A DNA stretch of 64,000 nt, from NCBI GenBank assembly GCA_026692885.1, contig JAPLNJ010000723.1, positions 1-64,000 on the forward strand, read 5' to 3'. Below are positions 57,304-64,000 of the stretch, piece by piece; within the stretch, counting starts at the first letter, position 1; the number at the start of each line of letters is the position of its first letter. The notes under the pieces are model-generated. The model searched no databases, had not been told where the DNA came from, and was given only the letters and a program-made list of their open reading frames with translations. The translations under genes and the position numbers were made by a program. The DNA comes from Planctomycetota bacterium. GTDB lineage: Bacteria > Planctomycetota > Planctomycetia > Pirellulales > Pirellulaceae.

Positions 57304-58689
57304 TCATTCCTCCGGGTCCTCGCCCGCCGCCGACAAGCCACGCTCTTTGACGGTGGCCAGCGAAGCTCGGATGCGGCGCTCGAACGTGTCGAGCAGATCC
57401 ACCGCCTGGGCAGCGGTCAGGGGCCGCGGATCGTAATGGAGGGAAATGAACAGCTTGCGTGTGTAGATGGCGGCGTTCAGCGCGACGCACGCGTAGGGCC
57501 GAATTGGCGTCACCAGATCGAGTTCCCTGAGGCTGACATTGCCCGCGACGACGCACCCCCCGCGCCGCGGCAACGAGGTCCGCGCGGTGAGTTTGCCGAG
57601 GTTGGCAAACACGCAGGACACCGTACACTTGTCCGCACGCACCTGCTTCCGCAAACCGCCCGGGAGCAGTCGGATGAGTTGCGTGGAGAACACGAACGTA
57701 TAGCCCAACTGGTTACGCTTGATCAGTTCCATTTCGTCGTGGATACTGCGTAGCAGTCGCTCTGGATCGCTGAAATCCGGACCCCGCCGATCGAGAAACA
57801 CACTGCTCACCACGTTGGCAGCCGGCAACTCGCGGTCTTGAGCCGTACGCAGATTCATGGGAATCATCATCCGCAACCAACCGTCGTCGGCGGGCACCTG
57901 CTGTCGTGTCCGCCATTCGGCCAGCGCCAGGAAGAGATCCCGGATCAGCAGATCGTTGGCGGTCACACCCAACTGCACGGCCGCGGTTTGCAGCGCTACG
58001 GTGTCCTGGATATCGAACACACGACCGAGAACCGCCGGATACTCGGCGGGCGGCGGAACCTCGTTGTCGCAGACCTGATGGGGAATCACAGGACACGGGG
58101 TACGCATCAGAAACTGTCGGACGCCCTGGAGGCCCACGAGTTGCTTGGGTAGCATGCGCAACAGTTGCCCCAGGGTCAGGCCGTATCTTCCTCGCCCGGC
58201 CAGAAGTTGCTGATCGATCGGCAACAGCCGGACCCGCTCGGGGTTGGCCCCCTGTGCCAGAGCGTAGGCCAGCAACAGATCGTGAAAGAAGACGAACATG
58301 CCTGCCGCATCGCAACAGGCGTGATGAAATTGAATCACCAAATCGCTGGCTTGGTCGTCCACCACGACATGGAATCGGCAGCCGATTTCCTGTTGCAGAT
58401 CCAGGTGCGACGCGGGCGGAAAGTGTCCGCCCGTGGGCCCCGACTGCCATTCGATTCGCGGTTCCGGGTTCGTCACCGCGACCCACACCAACCGCTTTCG
58501 CCCCCGCTTCTGCACGATCGATGACAGGAGCGGATGACGCTGCAGCGTCGTGCGCAGGGCCGCCTCCAGCGCCGTCCGCTCGAGCTGCCCGGCGAATCGC
58601 ATCCGCACAAAGCAACACCAGGGATAGGCCGGACGGTCTTCCCAGAACAGAAACTCCTCCATGGTGGTCAGTGGCAGGACGAGGCTCAT
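57304..58689 (-). CDS. Condensation-domain-type acyltransferase (461 aa)
   Basis: Chloramphenicol-acetyltransferase-like fold of the NRPS-condensation/wax-ester-synthase/PapA type. The active-site motif is QFHHACCDAAGM (H122, H123, D127), with LERTALEAALRTTLQRHPLL at the start and NDLLIRDLFLALAEW and LRMMIPMNLR in the second half. Enzymes of this kind transfer an acyl group from CoA or carrier protein to a hydroxyl or amine. Standing alone (no A or PCP domain), it more likely acylates a glycolipid or alcohol. Its start overlaps the end of the epimerase gene by 4 bases (ATGA), so the two are translated together. Confidence 0.82.
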   Translation of the reverse strand: MSLVLPLTTMEEFLFWEDRPAYPWCCFVRMRFAGQLERTALEAALRTTLQRHPLLSSIVQKRGRKRLVWVAVTNPEPRIEWQSGPTGGHFPPASHLDLQQEIGCRFHVVVDDQASDLVIQFHHACCDAAGMFVFFHDLLLAYALAQGANPERVRLLPIDQQLLAGRGRYGLTLGQLLRMLPKQLVGLQGVRQFLMRTPCPVIPHQVCDNEVPPPAEYPAVLGRVFDIQDTVALQTAAVQLGVTANDLLIRDLFLALAEWRTRQQVPADDGWLRMMIPMNLRTAQDRELPAANVVSSVFLDRRGPDFSDPERLLRSIHDEMELIKRNQLGYTFVFSTQLIRLLPGGLRKQVRADKCTVSCVFANLGKLTARTSLPRRGGCVVAGNVSLRELDLVTPIRPYACVALNAAIYTRKLFISLHYDPRPLTAAQAVDLLDTFERRIRASLATVKERGLSAAGEDPEE

Positions 58690-59663
58690 GTCGAGGCTCC
58701 TGGCTCGGCAGATCGTCGCGTCTGCCGGGTGTGTTGAATGACTTCGCGCAGCGTGTCGCGGCTGCTGAACTGGAACTGGTAACCGAGCTCACGCGTGAGT
58801 CGGTGCGGAGCAACCACCCACGGATAACGCACGAAATAGAGAAAACTCGCCGGCGATTCGTGGATCGGCAGCCGACTGGTCCACGCCAGCCAATGCGTCG
58901 CGTACACCAGCCAGAAAGGCAAGTTGAACACGCGGCGATTCGTGGCTTGAGCAATCTCCGAGATCGTCGACCAGTCGGGAGGTGCTAGGTTGTATGCTCC
59001 GCGACCATTGGCGCACAGAATCGCATGGATGGCTGCGGCCACGTCTGCTTCGTGGACAAATTGCAGGGGCGTGTCGCAGCCGTCGATCCGCACCAAGAAT
59101 GGCATGCCGAAGATGAAGCGACTCAAGTAGTTGTCCATCTGAGGGCCTCCAACTAAAGCGGGTCGCACGCAGCTGACGGCAATCTTCGGGTGTTCGGCGG
59201 CGAAACTCTGGACCAATTGCTCCAATTCGGTCTTGTCGGCGGCATACCGGAACTCGTGACGCGCCCGAAGCGGCGCGGATTCGTCCAACGGCACAGGATT
59301 GTCCGGCCATGCGCCGTAGGCCGTTGCGCTGGAGACGACCAGCAATCTGCTGGGCCGCGATTGGCCCGCGGCCCGCAGCACATTGCGGGATCCTTCCACG
59401 TTGATTTCCCGCATGCGACGCTCATCCCGCATCGGCTGAAAAGCGAAGGCCCCGTGGATGATGGTGTCCGGAGCAAAACTAACCAATGCTGCGCCGAGTT
59501 CCGAACTGAGGATATCCAGACGCAGGAACTGGTCGGGAGCAACCCGCGTCGGTTCCCGAAGATCGAGTCCGAGGATCCGGATCCCGCTATCCCGTTGGCG
59601 AAAGTATTCGACCAGTTTACTGCCGAGATATCCGGAGCTTCCGGTGATCGCCAAGCGTTTCAT
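58686..59663 (-). CDS. NAD-dependent epimerase/dehydratase (extended SDR, 325 aa)
   Basis: AITGSSGYLGSKLVEYF (Rossmann GxxGxxG, 8-14), LLVVSSATAYGAWP (Ser/Thr of the triad) and Y140-x3-K144 (FRYAADKTELEQL) give the complete SDR triad. CVRPALVGGPQMDNYLSRF is the usual substrate loop. It acts on a nucleotide-linked sugar or a related hydroxyl/ketone substrate; specificity unknown. It is the first gene of a minus-strand pair with the condensation-type enzyme and diverges from the GT2 at 59779, so the short gap in between holds both promoters. Confidence 0.85.
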   Translation of the reverse strand: MKRLAITGSSGYLGSKLVEYFRQRDSGIRILGLDLREPTRVAPDQFLRLDILSSELGAALVSFAPDTIIHGAFAFQPMRDERRMREINVEGSRNVLRAAGQSRPSRLLVVSSATAYGAWPDNPVPLDESAPLRARHEFRYAADKTELEQLVQSFAAEHPKIAVSCVRPALVGGPQMDNYLSRFIFGMPFLVRIDGCDTPLQFVHEADVAAAIHAILCANGRGAYNLAPPDWSTISEIAQATNRRVFNLPFWLVYATHWLAWTSRLPIHESPASFLYFVRYPWVVAPHRLTRELGYQFQFSSRDTLREVIQHTRQTRRSAEPGAST

Positions 59664-59778
59664 AGGTTGCGTCCCGTCGTGTTTGCGCAGTCATTGTAAC
59701 CAGTGGCCCGGTCCTTGACAGCGTGGGAAGGCTCGTCTACAAGTGGGCATCCCTCGTGGACTGCTTCGTAGGCGGGTT

Positions 59779-61044
59779 ATGCTGCACTTGGCAATCGCTG
59801 TATTCTCTGGCTTGGCCTTGGCTGCCGTGGGCCATCTGGTCCTGGCCGCGCTAGTCATGCCGTCGTTCTTCCGAGCGGCTTGTGCCAACACCGCGGTCGA
59901 ACGATTTCCGCGGGTTTCGATCTTGGTCTCGCTCCGCGGCGCCGACGCTGGTTTGCTGGACAACCTACGGAGCCTGATGCAACAGCGGTATCCATGCTAT
60001 GAACTGTGGGTGGTTGTGGATCGCCTGGAGGATCCAGCCTGGAAGGTCGCCGAAGAAGCGATCCGCTCGACCGGCGCCCTGCATGTCCACCTCGCGCCGC
60101 TGCGCGAGCGGCGGCCGACGTGCAGTTTGAAATGCAGCGCGCTGGTGCAGGCCTGCCGCGATTTGGACGATGCGTGCGAAGTGATCGCGCTGGCCGACGG
60201 CGACCTGGCGGCCCATCCCGACTGGCTGCGGGAACTGGTGCTGCCGCTGCAGGACGAGCGCGTGGGGGTCGCGTTCGGGAACCGCTGGTACATGCCGCAC
60301 GGCGGACAATGGGGTTCCTTGGTACGTTACCTCTGGAACGCAGCGGCGGTTCTCTTGATGTCCCACTTCTCGATCCCCTGGGCCGGCACGCTGGCCATCC
60401 GCAGATCGGTGCTGTTGCAAGCCGGGTTGCTCGATAAATGGGGCTCTGCAGTGGTAGACGATGCCCCGCTTCCGGCCCTCCTGCGGAACCTCGGAAAACA
60501 ACTCAAGTTTGTACCGGCACTGATGATGGTCAATCGCGAGGAGTGTTCCTTGGCCGTCAGTTACGAGTTCATCAAACGGCAGTTGTTTTGGACTCGGACG
60601 TACCACGCGACGTGGCTGCCGTTGCTGAGTCTGGTCCTGGCGGTCACCTTCCTCTTGCTGTCTTCCGTCGCGTTGACGGTGTACGGGCTGTTGGCCTCGC
60701 GGTGGGACGTGGCCGCCTGGGCTGGCGGCGGATTGGGTACCCACTACCTGCTGATGCTGTTGCTGCTGGGGACGGTCGAAGTCGGCGTGCGACGGGTGGT
60801 GCGGCGACGGGGTGAGGCAACGGCCTGGGTGTCGCCGCGCATCCTGTGGCGGCTGGTGCCTGCGTTGGTGTTGACCGAGATCGTCTACCTAGCGGCCACG
60901 ATGTCGGCCCATTTCCAGGAGTACGTTGTGTGGCGCGGCGTGACCTACCACGTCCGCGGCCCTTGGGATGTCCGCATGATCGCTGACCCGCCGATCGCGA
61001 CAGCGGACGGCGGACGGCGGACGGCGGACGGCGACAGCCACTGA
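59779..61044 (+). CDS. Membrane glycosyltransferase family 2 (421 aa), second paralogue
   Basis: The ATG at 59779 starts directly at the first membrane helix; a GTG twelve codons earlier is possible. It is a clear paralogue of the enzyme at 56016: SLRGADAGLLDNLRSLMQQR, ERRPTCSLKCSALVQACRDL, LADGDLAAHPDWL (D140-G-D142 in place of DAD), GNRWYMPHGGQWGSLVRYLW, KRQLFWTRTYHATW, then three to four C-terminal helices. The DxD-like position carries DGD, so metal binding may be kept but the donor could differ. The last 14 codons are built from four 7-bp tandem units (61003-61030), a slippage-prone tail. Confidence 0.83.
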   Translation: MLHLAIAVFSGLALAAVGHLVLAALVMPSFFRAACANTAVERFPRVSILVSLRGADAGLLDNLRSLMQQRYPCYELWVVVDRLEDPAWKVAEEAIRSTGALHVHLAPLRERRPTCSLKCSALVQACRDLDDACEVIALADGDLAAHPDWLRELVLPLQDERVGVAFGNRWYMPHGGQWGSLVRYLWNAAAVLLMSHFSIPWAGTLAIRRSVLLQAGLLDKWGSAVVDDAPLPALLRNLGKQLKFVPALMMVNREECSLAVSYEFIKRQLFWTRTYHATWLPLLSLVLAVTFLLLSSVALTVYGLLASRWDVAAWAGGGLGTHYLLMLLLLGTVEVGVRRVVRRRGEATAWVSPRILWRLVPALVLTEIVYLAATMSAHFQEYVVWRGVTYHVRGPWDVRMIADPPIATADGGRRTADGDSH

Positions 61045-61136
61045 CAAGCCAGCGTGACGAGTCCCCGTGAACAAGCTCCCACGGGTGGTGGGTTACCCCG
61101 GAGCTTGTCAAAACGGGACCAGGTGCGGAGGGCCAC

Positions 61137-62402
61137 ATGCAGGCACTGTTGATGCCCATGGGATCGCAGGGAGATGTCCAGCCCTACATCGGTATGGGTC
61201 TGCAATTGCAGCGTCGCGGACACGCGGTCTTGATCGCCGCCAACGTCTATTTCGAATCGCTCGTCCGAACGCACGGGCTGGATTTCGTTGGCCTCAAGTC
61301 CTCGCCCGATCTGGAAGCGTTCTTCAAGCAACCGGACCTCTGTAACCCGAAGCGGGCCTGGCAAGCGGCGGGCAGATGGGGCACTCTGGCACCAATGCGC
61401 GAAATCTACCAGATCATTGCGGACCGTTACGTGCCTGGCGAGACCGTCGTGGCGGCGCCGTACGGCGCATTTGGAGCACGCCTTGCCCAAGAGCGGCTGG
61501 GCGTACCGCTGGCGACCGTGCTGCTGCTCCCGAACGAACTGCGGAGTCTCTACCGGACACCGGTCTTACCGAAGCCGCTGGTGCTGCACGACTGGGTTCC
61601 TCGCTTCCTCAAGCGGCTCCAATTCTGGATCATGGACCGCTTCTTCGTGGATCCGTTGGTCGGGCCTGAGACGAATGCGTTTCGGGCAGAATTGGGCCTG
61701 CCGCCCGTCCGCGGCTTTCTTGCCCACTGGTGCTTTTCGCCGGACCGCGTGATCGGGTGCTTTCCGGAATGGTACGCGCCGTATCAGCCCGATTGGCCTT
61801 GCCAGACGAGGCTCACAGGGTTTCCTCGTTGGGATCCGCCGATTTCACGCGCGGAGCATCGCGAGGCGATGGAATTCCTGGAGGCGGGTGAGCCGGTAAT
61901 CGCCTTCACCGCCGGCTCGTATAACCGGCACGGCCAGGCATTCTTCCAAGCCGCGGTCGAGAGTTGCGCCGCGCTGGGCCGTCGCGGAGTGTTGCTCACC
62001 AAGTACCGGGACCAACTGCCGGAGCGGCTGCCCGCGGAAGTGCGGCACTTCGATTTTGTGCCCCTGGCCGCCGTGTTGCCCCACGCGGCGGCCCTGGTCA
62101 GCCACGGCGGCATCGGCACGGTAGCCCAAGCGTTGGTGGCCGGCGTGCCCCAAGTCTTGATGCCGATCGCCTTCAACCAACCGGACGAAGCGGTTCGTCT
62201 GAAGCGACTCGGCGTCGCGAACTTCATTCCGCCCGAGCATTTTCGAGGTCGGCGATTGACGCGCGTGCTGAAGCAGTTGTTGGCATCCTCCCAGGTACGC
62301 CAACGGTGCCGAGAACTGGCCGAGTGGTTCCACGCGGTTGATTCGGTTCAAGAGACCTGCGACTTGGTGCAGGAACTGCAAGGGCTCGACCTGCGACGGT
62401 GA
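61137..62402 (+). CDS. GT1-family (UGT/GT28-like) glycosyltransferase (421 aa)
   Basis: Ribosome site ggaggg, 5 bases before ATG. MPMGSQGDVQPYIGMGLQLQ is the typical N-terminal loop of sterol/antibiotic-type glycosyltransferases, and LVSHGGIGTVAQALVAGVPQ (SHGG at 322-325) is the donor-binding signature, followed by FNQPDEAVRLKRLGVA. It uses an NDP-sugar to glycosylate a lipid or other small acceptor in the cytoplasm. It lies 90 bases behind the GT2 gene on the same strand, so both are probably one operon. Confidence 0.88.
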   Translation: MQALLMPMGSQGDVQPYIGMGLQLQRRGHAVLIAANVYFESLVRTHGLDFVGLKSSPDLEAFFKQPDLCNPKRAWQAAGRWGTLAPMREIYQIIADRYVPGETVVAAPYGAFGARLAQERLGVPLATVLLLPNELRSLYRTPVLPKPLVLHDWVPRFLKRLQFWIMDRFFVDPLVGPETNAFRAELGLPPVRGFLAHWCFSPDRVIGCFPEWYAPYQPDWPCQTRLTGFPRWDPPISRAEHREAMEFLEAGEPVIAFTAGSYNRHGQAFFQAAVESCAALGRRGVLLTKYRDQLPERLPAEVRHFDFVPLAAVLPHAAALVSHGGIGTVAQALVAGVPQVLMPIAFNQPDEAVRLKRLGVANFIPPEHFRGRRLTRVLKQLLASSQVRQRCRELAEWFHAVDSVQETCDLVQELQGLDLRR

Positions 62403-62513
62403 AGTTGCACGGACGGTTGGCACACGACCGCCGAACTGCGATTTGGGCGGCGACTTTTCTCTGCCTTGGCGGGTGGGGTGCGTGTCTGGGAGAGATCGTG
62501 AGACGCATGCGTC

Positions 62514-63287
62514 TCACCACTCCGGTCCCTCCAGGACGATCGCACTGAGCCCTTCCGGCTTGCCGACATCGAGAAAAGCACCGCTTTCAAAGCAGACCGC
62601 GCGGACATTTAGGCCGGCATGGATCGCGTCGTTGAAGATTTCCCCGAGAGGCCGCTCCGTCGCCGGGCCCTGCTCCGCCTCCCAGCGGGCCACGGTCTGG
62701 TCGAGCAGCGCGGTGAAACCGGGCTTCCACACGGCCATGCCCCAGGTGTTTCGCAGGTCGGTCGCTGGCGGCTTGTCCTGGACCTCCACCACCCGACCAT
62801 CGGCCGCGACTCTCACCGGGCCAAGATTCTGAGGCTCGGCCGTAGGAAACACACCCAGTACCAAATCCCCCGGGGACGAACGAAGTTCTTCACAGATCTG
62901 GCTGACCGCACGTCGCGGTCGGAAGACGGTGTCGGGCAGAGTCAGGCACACGTAGTCCTCGCGTAACCACTCCTGTGCCGCCCTGATGGCCTGCGGGAGA
63001 CCGGTAGGTTTCGACTGCACGGCGTAGACGAGTTTCATCCCCAGCTCAGCACCGCTGCCGAAATATTTCAGAATCTCGGTCTTATTCTCGTTGATGATGA
63101 GGATGCACTTCTCGATCCCGGCCTCCCGCATGGCGGTCAACGAGTACTCAGCCGCGACGACCGGGCGGGCGCGGCCAGATGACCTGTCGAGCGCGAACAC
63201 GATCGGCAGCAGTTCTTTCGGATACCGCAACGGGCGCAGCCTGGAAGCCATCCCCGCCGCGGGCAAGATACCGACGATATCGTTCAT
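62514..63287 (-). CDS. Sugar-phosphate nucleotidyltransferase (257 aa)
   Basis: ILPAAGMASRLRPLRYPKEL carries the G-x-G-x-RL-x-PL-x-x-PK signature of NTP_transferase enzymes (glucose-1-phosphate thymidylyl/uridylyltransferase type) in a slightly diverged form (AAGMASR). DYVCLTLPDTVFRPR is the metal-site strand, and VVEVQDKPPATDLRN the substrate loop. It makes NDP-sugars from sugar-1-phosphates and NTP, so it could supply the glycosyltransferases beside it. Length is on the short side, as for the RmlA-like core without extra domains. Convergent with the GT1 gene. Confidence 0.85.
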   Translation of the reverse strand: MNDIVGILPAAGMASRLRPLRYPKELLPIVFALDRSSGRARPVVAAEYSLTAMREAGIEKCILIINENKTEILKYFGSGAELGMKLVYAVQSKPTGLPQAIRAAQEWLREDYVCLTLPDTVFRPRRAVSQICEELRSSPGDLVLGVFPTAEPQNLGPVRVAADGRVVEVQDKPPATDLRNTWGMAVWKPGFTALLDQTVARWEAEQGPATERPLGEIFNDAIHAGLNVRAVCFESGAFLDVGKPEGLSAIVLEGPEW

Positions 63288-63437
63288 ATCGCAGACCTAA
63301 ACGACCGGCTGCCGCCCTAGTGCCTCTTCAAGGCCAAAAAGTGGGGTAAGCAACCTGCTTGCCTTTCGATTCATCGCGTCAAACGCAAGCTGGAAGCTTA
63401 CGCCACCGCATCGGTCACCCCAAGACTAAGCCTTGAC

Positions 63438-63520
63438 GACGCGCGGAATACCCCCGTCCAATCATCTTGAACCGGCCAATAATCCGGGAAGCACGCCTGC
63501 TCGTCAAGTGGCCGGCGTCC
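63438..63520. repeat. Copy 2 of the 83-bp dispersed repeat
   Basis: Matches 53819-53902 in the same orientation (about 84 percent by eye). Here it is not attached to any dehydrogenase gene, although the minus strand would encode the same RPLDE-x-x-FPD-like peptide. Confidence 0.7.
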
Positions 63521-63653
63521 AACGAACGAACGTGAAGGTCCTTGATGAAGACCTGTTCCGCGGCGATGGGGAGGACGTCTTGGGCGCGTTTGGCTGGCGA
63601 CGTCGGTCGGGCTTGGCGGATTCGCTCGCAACGGGGGCAGGAACAGCTGGGCT

Positions 63654-63710
63654 TTGATCATAACGTTGCGAAATGCTAGCAGTGACGGCATTTCGCAGTG
63701 TTACGATCAA
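63654..63710. repeat. Imperfect inverted repeat
   Basis: 23-base arms (ttgatcataacgttgcgaaa... and ...tttcgcagtgttacgatcaa) pair at 20 of 23 positions around an 11-base loop. Could be a terminator-like hairpin or a miniature element. Confidence 0.6.
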
Positions 63711-64000
63711 GGCCAACAGCGGTTTCCTCGCGAAAAGGCATTCCCCCGAAATTTCCTGGATACCCCGTTTCACGCCGTCGCTATGTCCGCTACCATAGCC
63801 GCCTACAAACCATTTGTGGTTCGTGGCAGTGACGTGGACTTGCTCCGGTCTTTGGCGCGCGAAATGCTAACCAGGGCAATCAGCAAGAAAACTCTGCCAA
63901 AATGAACCCAACCAGCCGCTGGTTCGTATTCGTAGTCTTGTACCAGCCTGGATTTCCCGCGTGCGACCTTCGTATCCGTCCCACCTGAGCGATAAGCAAC

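Larger units (their letters stand above)
63288..64000. other. Gene-free right end of the window
   Basis: Apart from the dispersed repeat and the hairpin listed separately I see no supported gene in these 700 bases. Short frames here lack motifs and ribosome sites. Confidence 0.4.

Noticed and set aside
57304..58689. A nonribosomal peptide synthetase cluster based on the condensation-type domain
   Set aside because: There is no adenylation or carrier domain nearby; a stand-alone acyltransferase is more likely.

Overview
The window is high-GC bacterial DNA, most probably from a Planctomycetota genome (order uncertain). The signs are a short ECF-type sigma factor next to a FecR/CBM9 protein, several giant secreted proteins with CBM9-like, FlgD-like and beta-propeller domains, a planctomycete-style integrase at tRNA-Ser, and many palindromic intergenic repeats. 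Nearly every intact gene whose stop I checked ends in TGA. There is no rRNA and no CRISPR array.

Region 1 (1-30.4 kb, all minus strand) is a run of very large exported proteins that look like carbohydrate-processing machinery: a DUF6067-like hydrolase cut by the window edge, two DUF6259-like barrel proteins, a GATase/PHP-like protein, a glycoside-hydrolase-like protein, and propeller proteins with CBM9 ends. Gene remnants lie between them (DUF4838, acetyl xylan esterase, nitrilase). One propeller gene carries a single in-frame TAG, and another has a frameshift near its 3' end. A second copy of the TAG-bearing propeller gene (about 23.0-26.5 kb) is split by a decayed restriction-modification block: HsdM, RhuM, a second HsdM fragment and the N-terminus of a type ISP enzyme fused in frame to propeller sequence.

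Region 2 (30.7-43.0 kb) is a defence-like island. An AbiEi-AbiEii type IV toxin-antitoxin pair is divergent from a 1369-residue protein with an XRE helix-turn-helix, a PD-(D/E)xK-like domain and a long helical part. That gene has a near-consensus promoter framed by two 23-bp palindromes. After another CBM9/propeller giant comes an alpha/beta-hydrolase-STAND NTPase fusion whose 3' end is cut off.

Region 3 (43-48.7 kb) is broken accessory DNA: truncated FecR-CBM9 and ECF sigma genes, a helix-turn-helix/integrase chimera facing tRNA-Ser(GGA), a 3 x 35-bp tandem repeat, and a ParE-type toxin interrupted by TAG beside its intact antitoxin.

Region 4 (48.6-63.3 kb) is intact and metabolic: a sodium/solute symporter, a VIT1/CCC1 metal transporter, a GlpD-like dehydrogenase, then a compact set that looks like a glycolipid pathway (acyl-reductase-like SDR with SCP2 tail, two paralogous membrane GT2 enzymes, a condensation-type acyltransferase, an NAD-dependent epimerase, a GT1 enzyme and a sugar nucleotidyltransferase).

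The most striking overall feature is the number of deletion-fusion scars in regions 1-3. They could be real genome decay or an assembly artefact; reads across the joins would decide. Coordinates read directly from the sequence (short sites, some starts) may be off by a base.
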